Shown in pieces: positions 24,354-31,581 of a stretch of DNA of 64,000 nt. The translations under genes were made by a program, and so were the position numbers. The number at the start of each line of letters is the position of its first letter. Within the stretch, counting starts at the first letter, position 1. The notes below the pieces were generated by a model, which was given only the letters and a program-made list of their open reading frames with translations, was not told where the DNA came from and did not search any database. Origin of the DNA: Rhodococcus sp. KRD162 (lineage in GTDB: Bacteria; Actinomycetota; Actinomycetes; Mycobacteriales; Mycobacteriaceae); the NCBI RefSeq assembly GCF_017168335.1, contig NZ_JABFAU010000011.1, forward strand, positions 389,585-453,584, written 5' to 3'.

Positions 24354-25289
24354 TTACTGCTCGTAGGCCTGGATCGGGATTCCCAATTCGCGGCCAATGT
24401 AGGCCTGGTTACCGGATACAACGGTATCTCGGCGACCGTTCACGGCGAGTTCTTGTGGGCTGTTGATGCCGTGCACAGTGCGGAAGGTGTCGACCGTGAG
24501 CTGTGGGATTCGGTCGAGGCTGCGGTCGACGAAACCGGCGGATGAACTGAACGGGCCATACAGCCATTCCACGTCGGGGGCTCCCGGTCCTTCTGTTACC
24601 CGCCAGCCGAGTGCACGCAGCCGAAGGTCCAGATCACCGGAACCGGGAACGGTGTCCGCCGTGATCATGCTCGCCTCCAATCTCCCGTTGACCTGCTGGA
24701 ATTGGATCGAGCCGAGGTCTTTCACTGCAGGGGCCATGAGGGTCACAATGTCGTAGCCGGGCATAGTGCACAGCACCCATTCCAGTCGCTCGGCGAAATC
24801 CGTCCAGTCGGTGCATCGGTCGGGTGCTCCGCGTTGGGTGGGCTGTTCAGCGATCAACAGGTCACCCCGGTACCTGTCGAATCCGGTTTCGTCACCGGCG
24901 GTGTAGCGGATGCGCTCGAGTTCCATTCCGAGCCCGTCGCGCATGACCGCGACGACCGAAGCCGATACCTCCCGAAGTTCGCTGGGTTCGGAATGGGTCG
25001 GGCTCCACGGGCTGATTTTGAAGCGTTGTTCGTTGTCATCGGGCTGAAACCATAACGGCTGGGTTTGCAGCACGCTCAGCAACTGCTGCGCGGCAACCGG
25101 ATCCGGTGGGACCATGACCCTGGCCTCGACTCCACCACCGTTCTCGTAGAACACGATGTCACGGCCGGTTCCGCTGTCACGCAAGCGGACGAATTGCGAT
25201 ATCTGGATCGGTTCGGCGTCATCGTCGAAGTCGACGTACACCAGCTCCGGAATCGCGGCCTGCAGCTTCTCCCAGCCCTCGGCAGTCAT
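24354..25289 (-). CDS. Hypothetical protein, possibly TY-Chap-like
   Basis: 311 residues from the ATG at 25289, which has a strong GAGAGGGA site. It is soluble and acidic. Two or three repeats of a strand/helix pattern are visible: a Trp-x-Pro-Asp-Asp loop near 80, and an Asp-Trp-Thr-Asp-Phe-Ala-Glu-Arg-Leu-Glu-Trp helix near 165. These recall the YbjN/TY-Chap chaperone-like domains found in actinobacterial secreted-toxin loci. The end (Asp-Thr-Phe-Arg-Thr-Val-His-Gly) resembles a short C-terminal module seen in the same families. This assignment is by eye and tentative. No toxin gene lies next to it. Confidence 0.6.
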   Translation of the reverse strand: MTAEGWEKLQAAIPELVYVDFDDDAEPIQISQFVRLRDSGTGRDIVFYENGGGVEARVMVPPDPVAAQQLLSVLQTQPLWFQPDDNEQRFKISPWSPTHSEPSELREVSASVVAVMRDGLGMELERIRYTAGDETGFDRYRGDLLIAEQPTQRGAPDRCTDWTDFAERLEWVLCTMPGYDIVTLMAPAVKDLGSIQFQQVNGRLEASMITADTVPGSGDLDLRLRALGWRVTEGPGAPDVEWLYGPFSSSAGFVDRSLDRIPQLTVDTFRTVHGINSPQELAVNGRRDTVVSGNQAYIGRELGIPIQAYEQ

Positions 25290-25838
25290 GCTTGTCCCTC
25301 TCAATAGTCTCTCTCGCCGTACAACATATCTCCCGCTACCGAGGCCCACGAGCCGCCAGGGGCGCGATGACCGGTATGGATCTCACGCGAGCCAGAGCCG
25401 TCAAGGGGCAACACAGCGAGATCTGGCACAAACGTGCCCGCAGGAAAAGCGCTCAGCCCGACCACGTCCTCACGCGGTCCCAATGGCGTCGGCGTCACCA
25501 GAGCCGAGCGAGGCTGTGCCACTACCGAACTCGCGAACAGGGCAGATAGACGCGAATGCAGTACCCGGTCGCGGGGAGCTTCAGGGCCGCCCAGACGAAC
25601 CAGCCAGGCCCCGGACCTGGATGGGCTGGTGGCAAAACGTGCTCGGAAGGCCTTGACAGGAGTCCGTTCAACTGGGTTGGAATTCGTCGAAAACCGCTGG
25701 CGTGTAACTGGTTTCGAGCCTTGCAAATCGTCGGTGAGGTCGGTTAGGTTGTGTGTGTTCCCAGTTGATGTGGGGCGGGGGTGACCACCTCGCCGCATTC
25801 GTTTCCCGAGGCCTGCGTTTCGGGGGTTTGGAGTTCGT
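25290..25838. other. Gene-poor stretch before a small-gene cluster
   Basis: About 550 bases with only a weak minus-strand remnant (25301-25522). The last 60 bases carry a G-rich leader and the GGAG site of the gene at 25839. Confidence 0.4.
25301..25522 (-). pseudogene. Possible 3' remnant of a minus-strand gene
   Basis: The last ~73 codons read like coding sequence (Pro/Gly-rich, ending Gly-Asp-Met-Leu-Tyr-Gly-Glu) and stop twelve bases before the next minus-strand ATG, as an operon partner would. Upstream the frame becomes Arg/Pro/Thr-rich with no convincing start or ribosome binding site, so the 5' part seems lost. Confidence 0.28.
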
Positions 25839-26570
25839 ATGTCTGTCGATGCTTGCGTTGATGGTTCTGTGGGTGTGGTAGCGGTTCTCGGTAATCGCGA
25901 GGCGATCGAACGCGCGGTGTCCGTTGTCGACGGTGCGGTGTTTCCACCTGTTGATGGATCCTTCGTGTGGGTGGACACGGGTTCGGAGTGGTTTCGGGGT
26001 TGGGTTGCGGTGGACCGTTCGCAGGTGACCGCGTTGCCGGAGATGTCGGCTGTGGTGACGGTGGTGGGGGTGAGTGCTGATCGCGGTGTCTGGGCGGGTC
26101 GAGTGACGCCTGATCAGGTGATCGTGGAGGAGCCTGGGGCTGTTGCGCTGCCGGGATGGTGGGAGCGCGTTGCACCAATGTTGGTCGAGACGATGGCGGC
26201 ACGTCGGGCGGCGGGTGCCGCTGAGGAGAACAAAGCGGAGTTGGTGGCAGCTCACGTGCGGTGGCGTGACGCCTTGGTGGAGTCGGCACATACGTGGGCT
26301 GATGAGAACAGTTTGTGCTCGCAGTTCGACAACTTCATGGAGTCGCATGATCTGCCGGGCCGGTCGCGGATGTACGACGTGGAGGTGGAGGTCAATATTT
26401 CTCGGAGGGTTACGGTTTCTGTGTCCGCATCGAGTTGTGACGATGCCGCTGATGCGGTGGATACCCGTGATGTTGAGTCAGCGTTGCGCGACGAGTACGG
26501 GATCCCGAGTCATGGCGATCTGGGCCTCAACTGCGGCGACTGGTCTACCGAGAACGTGGAAGAGGCGTAG
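25839..26570 (+). CDS. Hypothetical protein heading a small-gene cluster
   Basis: 243 residues; ATG with a GGAG site. Residues ~1-105 are beta-rich with many Val and Gly, ending at a Trp-Trp-Glu-Arg. A helical middle (~105-155) follows. The C-terminal module (~155-215) has Leu-Cys-Ser-Gln-Phe-Asp, Gly-Arg-Ser-Arg-Met-Tyr-Asp-Val and alternating Val strands, a pattern I have seen in unannotated proteins of actinobacterial mobile DNA. Codons here use more GTG/GGT than nearby core genes. It is followed after 3 bases by 26574 and then 26849, so three genes form one unit. Confidence 0.62.
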   Translation: MSVDACVDGSVGVVAVLGNREAIERAVSVVDGAVFPPVDGSFVWVDTGSEWFRGWVAVDRSQVTALPEMSAVVTVVGVSADRGVWAGRVTPDQVIVEEPGAVALPGWWERVAPMLVETMAARRAAGAAEENKAELVAAHVRWRDALVESAHTWADENSLCSQFDNFMESHDLPGRSRMYDVEVEVNISRRVTVSVSASSCDDAADAVDTRDVESALRDEYGIPSHGDLGLNCGDWSTENVEEA

Positions 26571-26573
26571 GTC

Positions 26574-26843
26574 ATGACTGTGATTGCCGAGTCGGTGGAG
26601 ATGGACCGCGCTGGTGGGGCTGAATCGGAGACGTTCCGAACTGTTGTTCTGGAATGGGAGGAAACGTCGAGACATCGTTTGGCAGTGAATGTTCCGGCCG
26701 GTTGGACCGACGATGCCGGGGATTTGGGTGATGCGGTCGCCGAGGTGTCAAGTGACGCGTTCCTGTACGTCGAGCGCGACGGGTTCACGTGGACACCGAC
26801 GACATTCCAGCCCGGCGCGCCATCTCTGAACTTGGAGCTGTGA
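26574..26843 (+). CDS. Small hypothetical protein (89 residues)
   Basis: 89 acidic residues, soluble. It begins 3 bases after the stop of the 243-residue gene and ends 5 bases before the next start, so the three are almost certainly one transcript. The middle has a Val-Leu-Glu-Trp-Glu-Glu strand and a Pro-Ala-Gly-Trp-Thr-Asp turn; the C-terminus has a Phe-Thr-Trp-Thr-Pro-Thr-Thr-Phe-Gln stretch. No family is recognised. Confidence 0.6.
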   Translation: MTVIAESVEMDRAGGAESETFRTVVLEWEETSRHRLAVNVPAGWTDDAGDLGDAVAEVSSDAFLYVERDGFTWTPTTFQPGAPSLNLEL

Positions 26844-26848
26844 CAGCG

Positions 26849-27109
26849 ATGAACGAGAAAGCTGCTGGCGCAGTTCAGGGCACGTGCTTCTGGAAATGCG
26901 GAGACACCGCACCTGGCCACGAGCACTACACAGTGATCGTGCGAGAAAACGGAAAACTGCTAGGAAGGCTGGCACCGGGCGGTCGGACGACGACCCGCAA
27001 GATTCGTGCATCGCTTCTGTCGAAAGCGACCGCGACGAGAATCGCAGGAGAAATCAACGGCGACAATGACGCCGGTGCCGACCTGTTCGCGAAGGTCGCA
27101 AAGTTCTGA
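26849..27109 (+). CDS. Small hypothetical protein (86 residues)
   Basis: 86 residues from the ATG at 26849, five bases after the previous stop. It has two Cys near residues 13 and 17 followed by a Gly-His-Glu-His, which may bind metal, then a basic Gly-rich region (Gly-Arg-Thr-Thr-Thr-Arg-Lys) and an acidic helical end. A strong terminator follows at 27152. Function unknown. Confidence 0.6.
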   Translation: MNEKAAGAVQGTCFWKCGDTAPGHEHYTVIVRENGKLLGRLAPGGRTTTRKIRASLLSKATATRIAGEINGDNDAGADLFAKVAKF

Positions 27110-27151
27110 GCATCTGATAAACCCGGTTATCGCGCCACTCTGGCGGGTGGA

Positions 27152-27190
27152 CAGCGGCCCCAAACCCACGCAGGTGAGGGGCCGCTGTTG
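27152..27190 (+). terminator. Strong hairpin terminator
   Basis: CAGCGGCCCC and GGGGCCGCTG form a 10-bp perfect stem followed by TTGC. It closes the three-gene unit 25839-27109. Confidence 0.7.
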
Positions 27191-27224
27191 CATTACGGGT
27201 CCGAGGGGAGAGAGGTCAACACCT

Positions 27225-27494
27225 ATGACTAGCAGGGTATCGAACGGTCCGGGCGCGGCAGTTGCGAGTGCGGCGCTGTGCCCGGGGCAAAACGGCGACG
27301 AATGTGGCGCACCGGTCGCCGACCACGACTCATTCAATCTCTGCGGCGGTTGTCAGGACGACTACTACGAAAACCATTGCAGCATAGAGGGATGCGGCGA
27401 GAGTCTGGATGGAGGGGAAGGATTCGACGGCTACTGCGGCACACACGCTGACAGGGCTGAAGCTGAAGGCGAATGGGACCACCACGACCGATAG
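27225..27494 (+). CDS. Small cysteine-rich protein, probable zinc-binding
   Basis: 89 residues from the ATG at 27225, with a GAGAGG site upstream. Cys occur in pairs (near 20, 27, 42, 45, 53, 58 and 71) with an Asp/Glu-rich spacer and His near the end. The pattern Cys-Gly-Gly-Cys, then Cys-x4-Cys and a Tyr-Cys-Gly-Thr-His suggests one or two zinc knuckles. No known family. The very acidic C-terminus would not favour DNA binding, so a protein-interaction role is more likely. It stands apart from the cluster to its left by a terminator. Confidence 0.55.
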   Translation: MTSRVSNGPGAAVASAALCPGQNGDECGAPVADHDSFNLCGGCQDDYYENHCSIEGCGESLDGGEGFDGYCGTHADRAEAEGEWDHHDR

Positions 27495-27536
27495 CGGCCG
27501 AATACACCAATGCGGCAACAGAACAGGAAAACTGAA

Positions 27537-27773
27537 ATGGCATTTGCAATACCGACCCTGACTGACAAGCAACAAGAGGCACTGACGTACTGGGAAGAAC
27601 AAGCCGGAGAGGAAGGGGACTGGTTCATCAGCCCGGTTGGCAACGACGGAATCGTTGAAGCGATCATGCTGGACGACGGTGTTCAGTGGGCCATAGACAT
27701 TGGCCCGGACGGGTCAGGAGTGAAGAAAACCCGTCAGATCACAACGTGGTGGGACGAGGGAGTCGAGTTCTGA
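27537..27773 (+). CDS. Small hypothetical acidic protein
   Basis: 78 residues starting at ATG 27537 with a CAGGAAA site. It opens with a helical Leu-Thr-Asp-Lys-Gln-Gln-Glu-Ala-Leu stretch, then alternating strands with Trp-Phe-Ile-Ser-Pro and Val-Gln-Trp-Ala-Ile-Asp, ending Thr-Thr-Trp-Trp-Asp-Glu. It is acidic and soluble. It follows the Cys-rich gene by about 40 bases and probably shares its transcript. Function unknown. Confidence 0.6.
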   Translation: MAFAIPTLTDKQQEALTYWEEQAGEEGDWFISPVGNDGIVEAIMLDDGVQWAIDIGPDGSGVKKTRQITTWWDEGVEF

Positions 27774-27905
27774 TCGGCTGGTGACATGAAGCCGCGCCTG
27801 GGCATGGCGAATCAGCGTCCAATTGTTCGGGCCTAGGCGCGTGCCGAAGTTCTGCGCACCGGTGTGATTGCGAGGTTTCAGATCGAGCCTCTGTCGCTTG
27901 CGCAC

Positions 27906-27934
27906 AAGTCCCCGTCGAAGTGAGGCGGGGACTT
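27906..27934. terminator. Hairpin terminator
   Basis: AAGTCCCCG and CGGGGACTT form a 9-bp perfect stem with an 11-nt loop. It lies between the plus-strand gene ending at 27773 and the minus-strand gene ending at 27982 and could serve both. Confidence 0.65.
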
Positions 27935-27981
27935 GGCCGTTTGTGTGGGGTTCGTTGGTGTGGTGAGCAATGAGGCGTGTT

Positions 27982-28416
27982 TCAGAGTGGAGTCATGCCG
28001 CCGGTGATGTTCTTGCGTAGGTCTCGATAGAGGGTTTTGAGCTGCGTTTCGAGTGCAGCGATGTCGGTGGGGAACAGTCCGGGGTGTTTTTCGAGGTATT
28101 GGGCTTTTACGCGTCGAACAAGTGCGTTCCACTGGTTCTTTTCGATGAGGGCTGCGCACGTGTTGCAGGCAGCCCAGTTTTCGGCGCTGATGTGGTTGTT
28201 GATGGCGGTGAAGGTTTTGGCGGGTAGCTCCCATACGGCTTGGTCGGTGGAGCAGAAGTCGCATGCGCCCCGCCAGTCGGCGGGTGCTTCGATGGGGTCT
28301 GGTTCGTGGCCGAGGTCGCCGTGTTGCTCGCCGTGGATGTAGGTGACGCCGTCCTCGTCGAGTTTCGAGTCGAGTGCTTTGAGGCAGATGTTGCAGATGA
28401 TGGGACGGTTGCTCAT
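27982..28416 (-). CDS. Cysteine-rich protein with CxxC pairs, probable zinc-binding
   Basis: 144 residues from the ATG at 28416, which has an AAGGA site four bases upstream; the ATG at 28431 is less likely. Three Cys-x-x-Cys pairs (near 8-11, 52-55 and 84-87) recall treble-clef or zinc-ribbon proteins such as HNH-associated domains, though no HNH motif is seen. A His-Gly-Glu-Gln-His near residue 30 could add ligands. The C-terminal third is basic and helical. It lies close to the junction with nuoL. Function unknown. Confidence 0.62.
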   Translation of the reverse strand: MSNRPIICNICLKALDSKLDEDGVTYIHGEQHGDLGHEPDPIEAPADWRGACDFCSTDQAVWELPAKTFTAINNHISAENWAACNTCAALIEKNQWNALVRRVKAQYLEKHPGLFPTDIAALETQLKTLYRDLRKNITGGMTPL

Positions 28417-28559
28417 GGTTTCCTTCTGCACTACGCAAGGGACGGGTCGTTGGGACGATTCTAGTAGTGGTGGTTCAGGGTGAGTTGGTCGCTACTGGTG
28501 TCCGCTTCTGATTTGGGATCGGTCTGTGTGGCGCTGGTGTTTATGTGTGGGTGTGCTGG

Positions 28560-28593
28560 AAGGCCCCGTCGGCTGGGTTGTCGGCGGGGCCTT
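28560..28593. terminator. Orphan hairpin terminator at the junction
   Basis: AAGGCCCCG and CGGGGCCTT form a 9-bp perfect stem with a 16-nt loop. No plus-strand gene ends just upstream and no minus-strand gene ends just downstream, so the terminator has lost its gene. It lies 20 bases left of the point where nuoL sequence begins. Confidence 0.55.
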
Positions 28594-28613
28594 GTTGGTG
28601 GTGTGTGGGGTGG
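28594..28613. other. Breakpoint between accessory DNA and the nuo operon
   Basis: Left of this stretch no NuoL-like sequence is found. From 28613 the translation matches the conserved NuoL interior ([10 protein letters not shown]). The few codons before it (Leu-Leu-Val-Val-Cys-Gly-Val) resemble the NuoL segment they replace only loosely, so the joint lies somewhere in about 20 bases. No target duplication or insertion sequence end is visible. Confidence 0.65.
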
Positions 28614-30052
28614 AGGGCGTCGGGCTCGCGTCGTACCTGCTCATCGGGTTCTGGCAGCACAAGCCGTCGGCAGCATCGGCCGCACGAAAAGCCTTCGTGG
28701 TCAACCGGGTCGGTGATATCGGCCTCGCCATTGCGCTGATGATCATGTTCGTGAATTTCGGATCGGTGCAGTACGACGTCGTGTTCGCCGGAATCGGTAC
28801 CGCCGGTGAGTCGGTCGCGACGGCGATGGCGCTGATGTTGCTGTTGGCGGCCTGCGGCAAGTCGGCCCAGGTGCCGCTGCAGTCGTGGCTCGGTGATGCG
28901 ATGGAGGGCCCGACGCCGGTGTCGGCTCTCATCCACGCGGCGACCATGGTCACTGCAGGTGTGTATCTCATCGTGCGCTCCGGCCCGGTGTTCGAGGCGT
29001 CGCCGGTCGCCCGAGCCGCTACCGTCACCGTCGGTGCCATCACGTTGCTGTTCGGTGCCGTGATCGGCTGCGCCAAGGACGACATCAAGAAGGCGCTCGC
29101 GGCGTCGACGATGAGCCAGATCGGGTACATGGTGCTCGCCGCCGGGCTCGGCCCGTCCGGATACCCCTTCGCCATAGCGCTGCTGCTCTCGCACGGGTTC
29201 TTCAAGGCCGGTCTGTTCCTGGGGGCGGGCTCGGTGATGCACGCGATGAACGACGAGACCGACATGCGACGGTTCGGCGGGCTTCGCGCCGCGATGCCGA
29301 TCACGTTCGCCACGTTCGGCCTCGGCTTCCTCGCCATCATCGGGGTACCACCGTTCTCCGGCTTCTTCGCCAAGGACCCCATCATCGAGGTCGCGTTCGC
29401 GGCCGGGGGAGCGGAGGGTGTGGTGCTCGGCTGCGTGACGTTGCTCGGTGCGGGACTGACGGCGTTCTACATGACCCGGGTGATGCTGATGACATTCTTC
29501 GGGCCGAAACGATGGGCGGCGCAAGCACATCCGCACGAGGCACCGCCGACGATGACCGCCCCGATGATCGTTCTGGCCATCGGCTCGGTCGCTGCGGGTG
29601 CCTTCCTCACGGTGGGCGGACGCCTCGAGACGTGGCTGGAGCCGGTGGTGGGGTCGGCGCACGAGGAGCACACGATACCCGCCTGGGTCGTGACGGTCGC
29701 AGTGCTCGTGGTGGTGCTCGCGGGCGCGAGCGTCGCCTACCGCAAGTACATCGCCCACGAGGTTCCCGAGACACCACCGGAGAATGTGTCGGGCTTGACC
29801 AGAGCGGCGCGAGTGGATCTGTACGGAGATGCCGTCAACGAGGCCGTGTTCATGCGTCCGGGCCAAAAACTCACGCGCACATTGGTACTCGCCGACACAG
29901 CGGGCATCGACGCCGTCGTGGACGGGGTGGGGAGATCGATCGGAGGCGTATCGACTCGATCTCGGCGCCTGCAAACCGGATTCGTTCGGTCCTATGCGCT
30001 GGCGATGTTCGCCGGGGCTGTTCTCGTCGTGCTGATGGTGGTGGTTCTGTGA
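28613..30052 (+). pseudogene. nuoL: NADH-quinone oxidoreductase subunit L, 5'-truncated
   Basis: The reading frame carries ~479 residues of NuoL, a proton-pumping membrane arm subunit of respiratory complex I, out of the usual ~620-640. Conserved blocks remain: the Gly-Phe-Trp-Gln-His-Lys-Pro helix start, [14 protein letters not shown], His-Ala-Ala-Thr-Met-Val, and the long C-terminal transverse region. The first ~150 residues, several transmembrane helices, are absent. No proper start or ribosome binding site precedes the conserved part; a GTG at 28526 gives an unrelated leader. It overlaps nuoM as GTGA. In this form it is unlikely to work. Confidence 0.85.
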
Positions 30053-31581
30053 CGATTCCCGGGTTGACCGTCCTGTGGGTGCTTCCCGTTCTGGGCGCTG
30101 TCGTCGTCGCCCTTCTCCCAGCTGATCGACCGAGGATGGCGCGTAGCGTCGCAGTGGGTTTCGCCACCGGTACCCTCGCGGTGTCGGTCGCACTCGCGGT
30201 CGCCTTCGACACCGGGGGAGATCGGTACCAGTTCGTCGAGGACCATTCCTGGATAGCGGCGTTCGGTGCGCGCTACACGCTCGGTCTCGACGGACTCGGC
30301 CTGGTGCTGGTGTTGTTGACCACCGTTCTGACGCCGCTGTTGCTGATCGCGGGCTGGCACGATGGCAGCCGGGTGGCGAACCACGGTTCTCGACGGTCCC
30401 CGCACACGTACACGGCGTTGATCCTGGTGGTCGAGTCCATGGTGATCGTCTCGTTCTTGTCGCTGGACGTGTTGCTGTTCTACATCTTCTTCGAGGCGAT
30501 GCTGATCCCGATGTACTTCCTCATCGGTGGTTTCGGGGGCGTCGAGCGGACGCGAGCCGCGGTGAAGTTCCTGCTGTACAACCTGTTCGGTGGACTGGTG
30601 ATGCTGGCTGCAGTCATCGGGTTGTACGTCGTCACGGCCAGGGCGGGGAGTCCGTTCGACGGGGGTACGTTCGATCTGCGCACCATCGCGGATGCGGCGG
30701 CAGCGGGCGGGCTCGGCGTGGATTCGGCGGTGCTCAACGCGCTGTTCCTGGGCTTCATGTTCGCCTTCGCGATCAAGGCGCCGCTGTGGCCGTTCCATAC
30801 CTGGCTGCCCGATGCCGCCGTGCAATCCACTCCCGCGACAGCCGTGCTGATGATGTCGGTGGTGGACAAGGTCGGCACGTTCGCGATGCTGCGCTTCTGC
30901 CTCGAGCTCTTTCCCGGATCATCGCAGACTTTCGCGCCATGGATCATCACCCTGGCGGTGATCGGCATCGTGTACGGAGCGATCCTCGCGATCGGCCAGA
31001 CCGACATGATGAGACTGATTGCGTACACCTCGATTTCGCATTTCGGATTCATCATTCTCGGTATTTTCGCGATGACGGGGCAGAGTCAGGCCGGTGCAAC
31101 GCTCTACATGGTCAATCACGGGATTTCCACGGCTGCGTTGTTCTTGATCGCGGGCTTCCTCGTCTCTCGTCGTGGTTCACGGGCAATCGCAGATTACGGT
31201 GGGGTGCAGAAGGTCGCGCCGGTACTCGCCGGAACTTTTCTGATCTCGGGACTGGCCACGCTCTCGCTTCCTGGACTGGCCCCGTTCATCAGTGAATTCC
31301 TGGTATTGATCGGCACATTCGGTCGGTACGGTGTCGCGGCGATCGTGGCCACCGGGGCGCTGGTGCTGTCGGCGATCTACATTCTCTGGCTCTATCAGCG
31401 GGTGATGACGGGTCCGGTCCGAGTGGGCAACGACAAGATCTCCGATCTCGTCCCTCGTGAGTTGGTGGTGGTGGTTCCGCTGCTCGCATTGCTCATCGTG
31501 TTCGGGGTGTATCCGAAGCCGGCGCTCGATGTCATCACTCCGGCTGTGCAATCCACGATCGTCGACAGTTCAGGAGGTTAG
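30049..31581 (+). CDS. nuoM: NADH-quinone oxidoreductase subunit M
   Basis: 510 residues, about fourteen transmembrane helices, a proton-pumping antiporter-like subunit of complex I. The GTG start overlaps the nuoL stop by four bases. Family blocks are present: Phe-Glu-Ala-Met-Leu-Ile-Pro-Met-Tyr (functional Glu in helix 5), [11 protein letters not shown], and the Lys-Val-Gly-Thr-Phe and Tyr-Thr-Ser-Ile-Ser-His regions. Length is normal. Intact and in frame with nuoN, so only nuoL of this run is damaged. Confidence 0.95.
   Translation: MTIPGLTVLWVLPVLGAVVVALLPADRPRMARSVAVGFATGTLAVSVALAVAFDTGGDRYQFVEDHSWIAAFGARYTLGLDGLGLVLVLLTTVLTPLLLIAGWHDGSRVANHGSRRSPHTYTALILVVESMVIVSFLSLDVLLFYIFFEAMLIPMYFLIGGFGGVERTRAAVKFLLYNLFGGLVMLAAVIGLYVVTARAGSPFDGGTFDLRTIADAAAAGGLGVDSAVLNALFLGFMFAFAIKAPLWPFHTWLPDAAVQSTPATAVLMMSVVDKVGTFAMLRFCLELFPGSSQTFAPWIITLAVIGIVYGAILAIGQTDMMRLIAYTSISHFGFIILGIFAMTGQSQAGATLYMVNHGISTAALFLIAGFLVSRRGSRAIADYGGVQKVAPVLAGTFLISGLATLSLPGLAPFISEFLVLIGTFGRYGVAAIVATGALVLSAIYILWLYQRVMTGPVRVGNDKISDLVPRELVVVVPLLALLIVFGVYPKPALDVITPAVQSTIVDSSGG

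Noticed and set aside
27774-27905. Possible tRNA or attachment site near the junction
   Set aside because: A long stem (CGCGCCTGGGC/GCCTAGGCGCG) exists but no cloverleaf, anticodon arm or CCA-like end could be built; it is more likely a terminator.
29512-30048. Long upstream extension of nuoM
   Set aside because: The frame is open, but the extension is Arg/Gly-rich, antisense-like and covers nuoL in another frame; the GTG at 30049 with GTGA overlap is the proper start.
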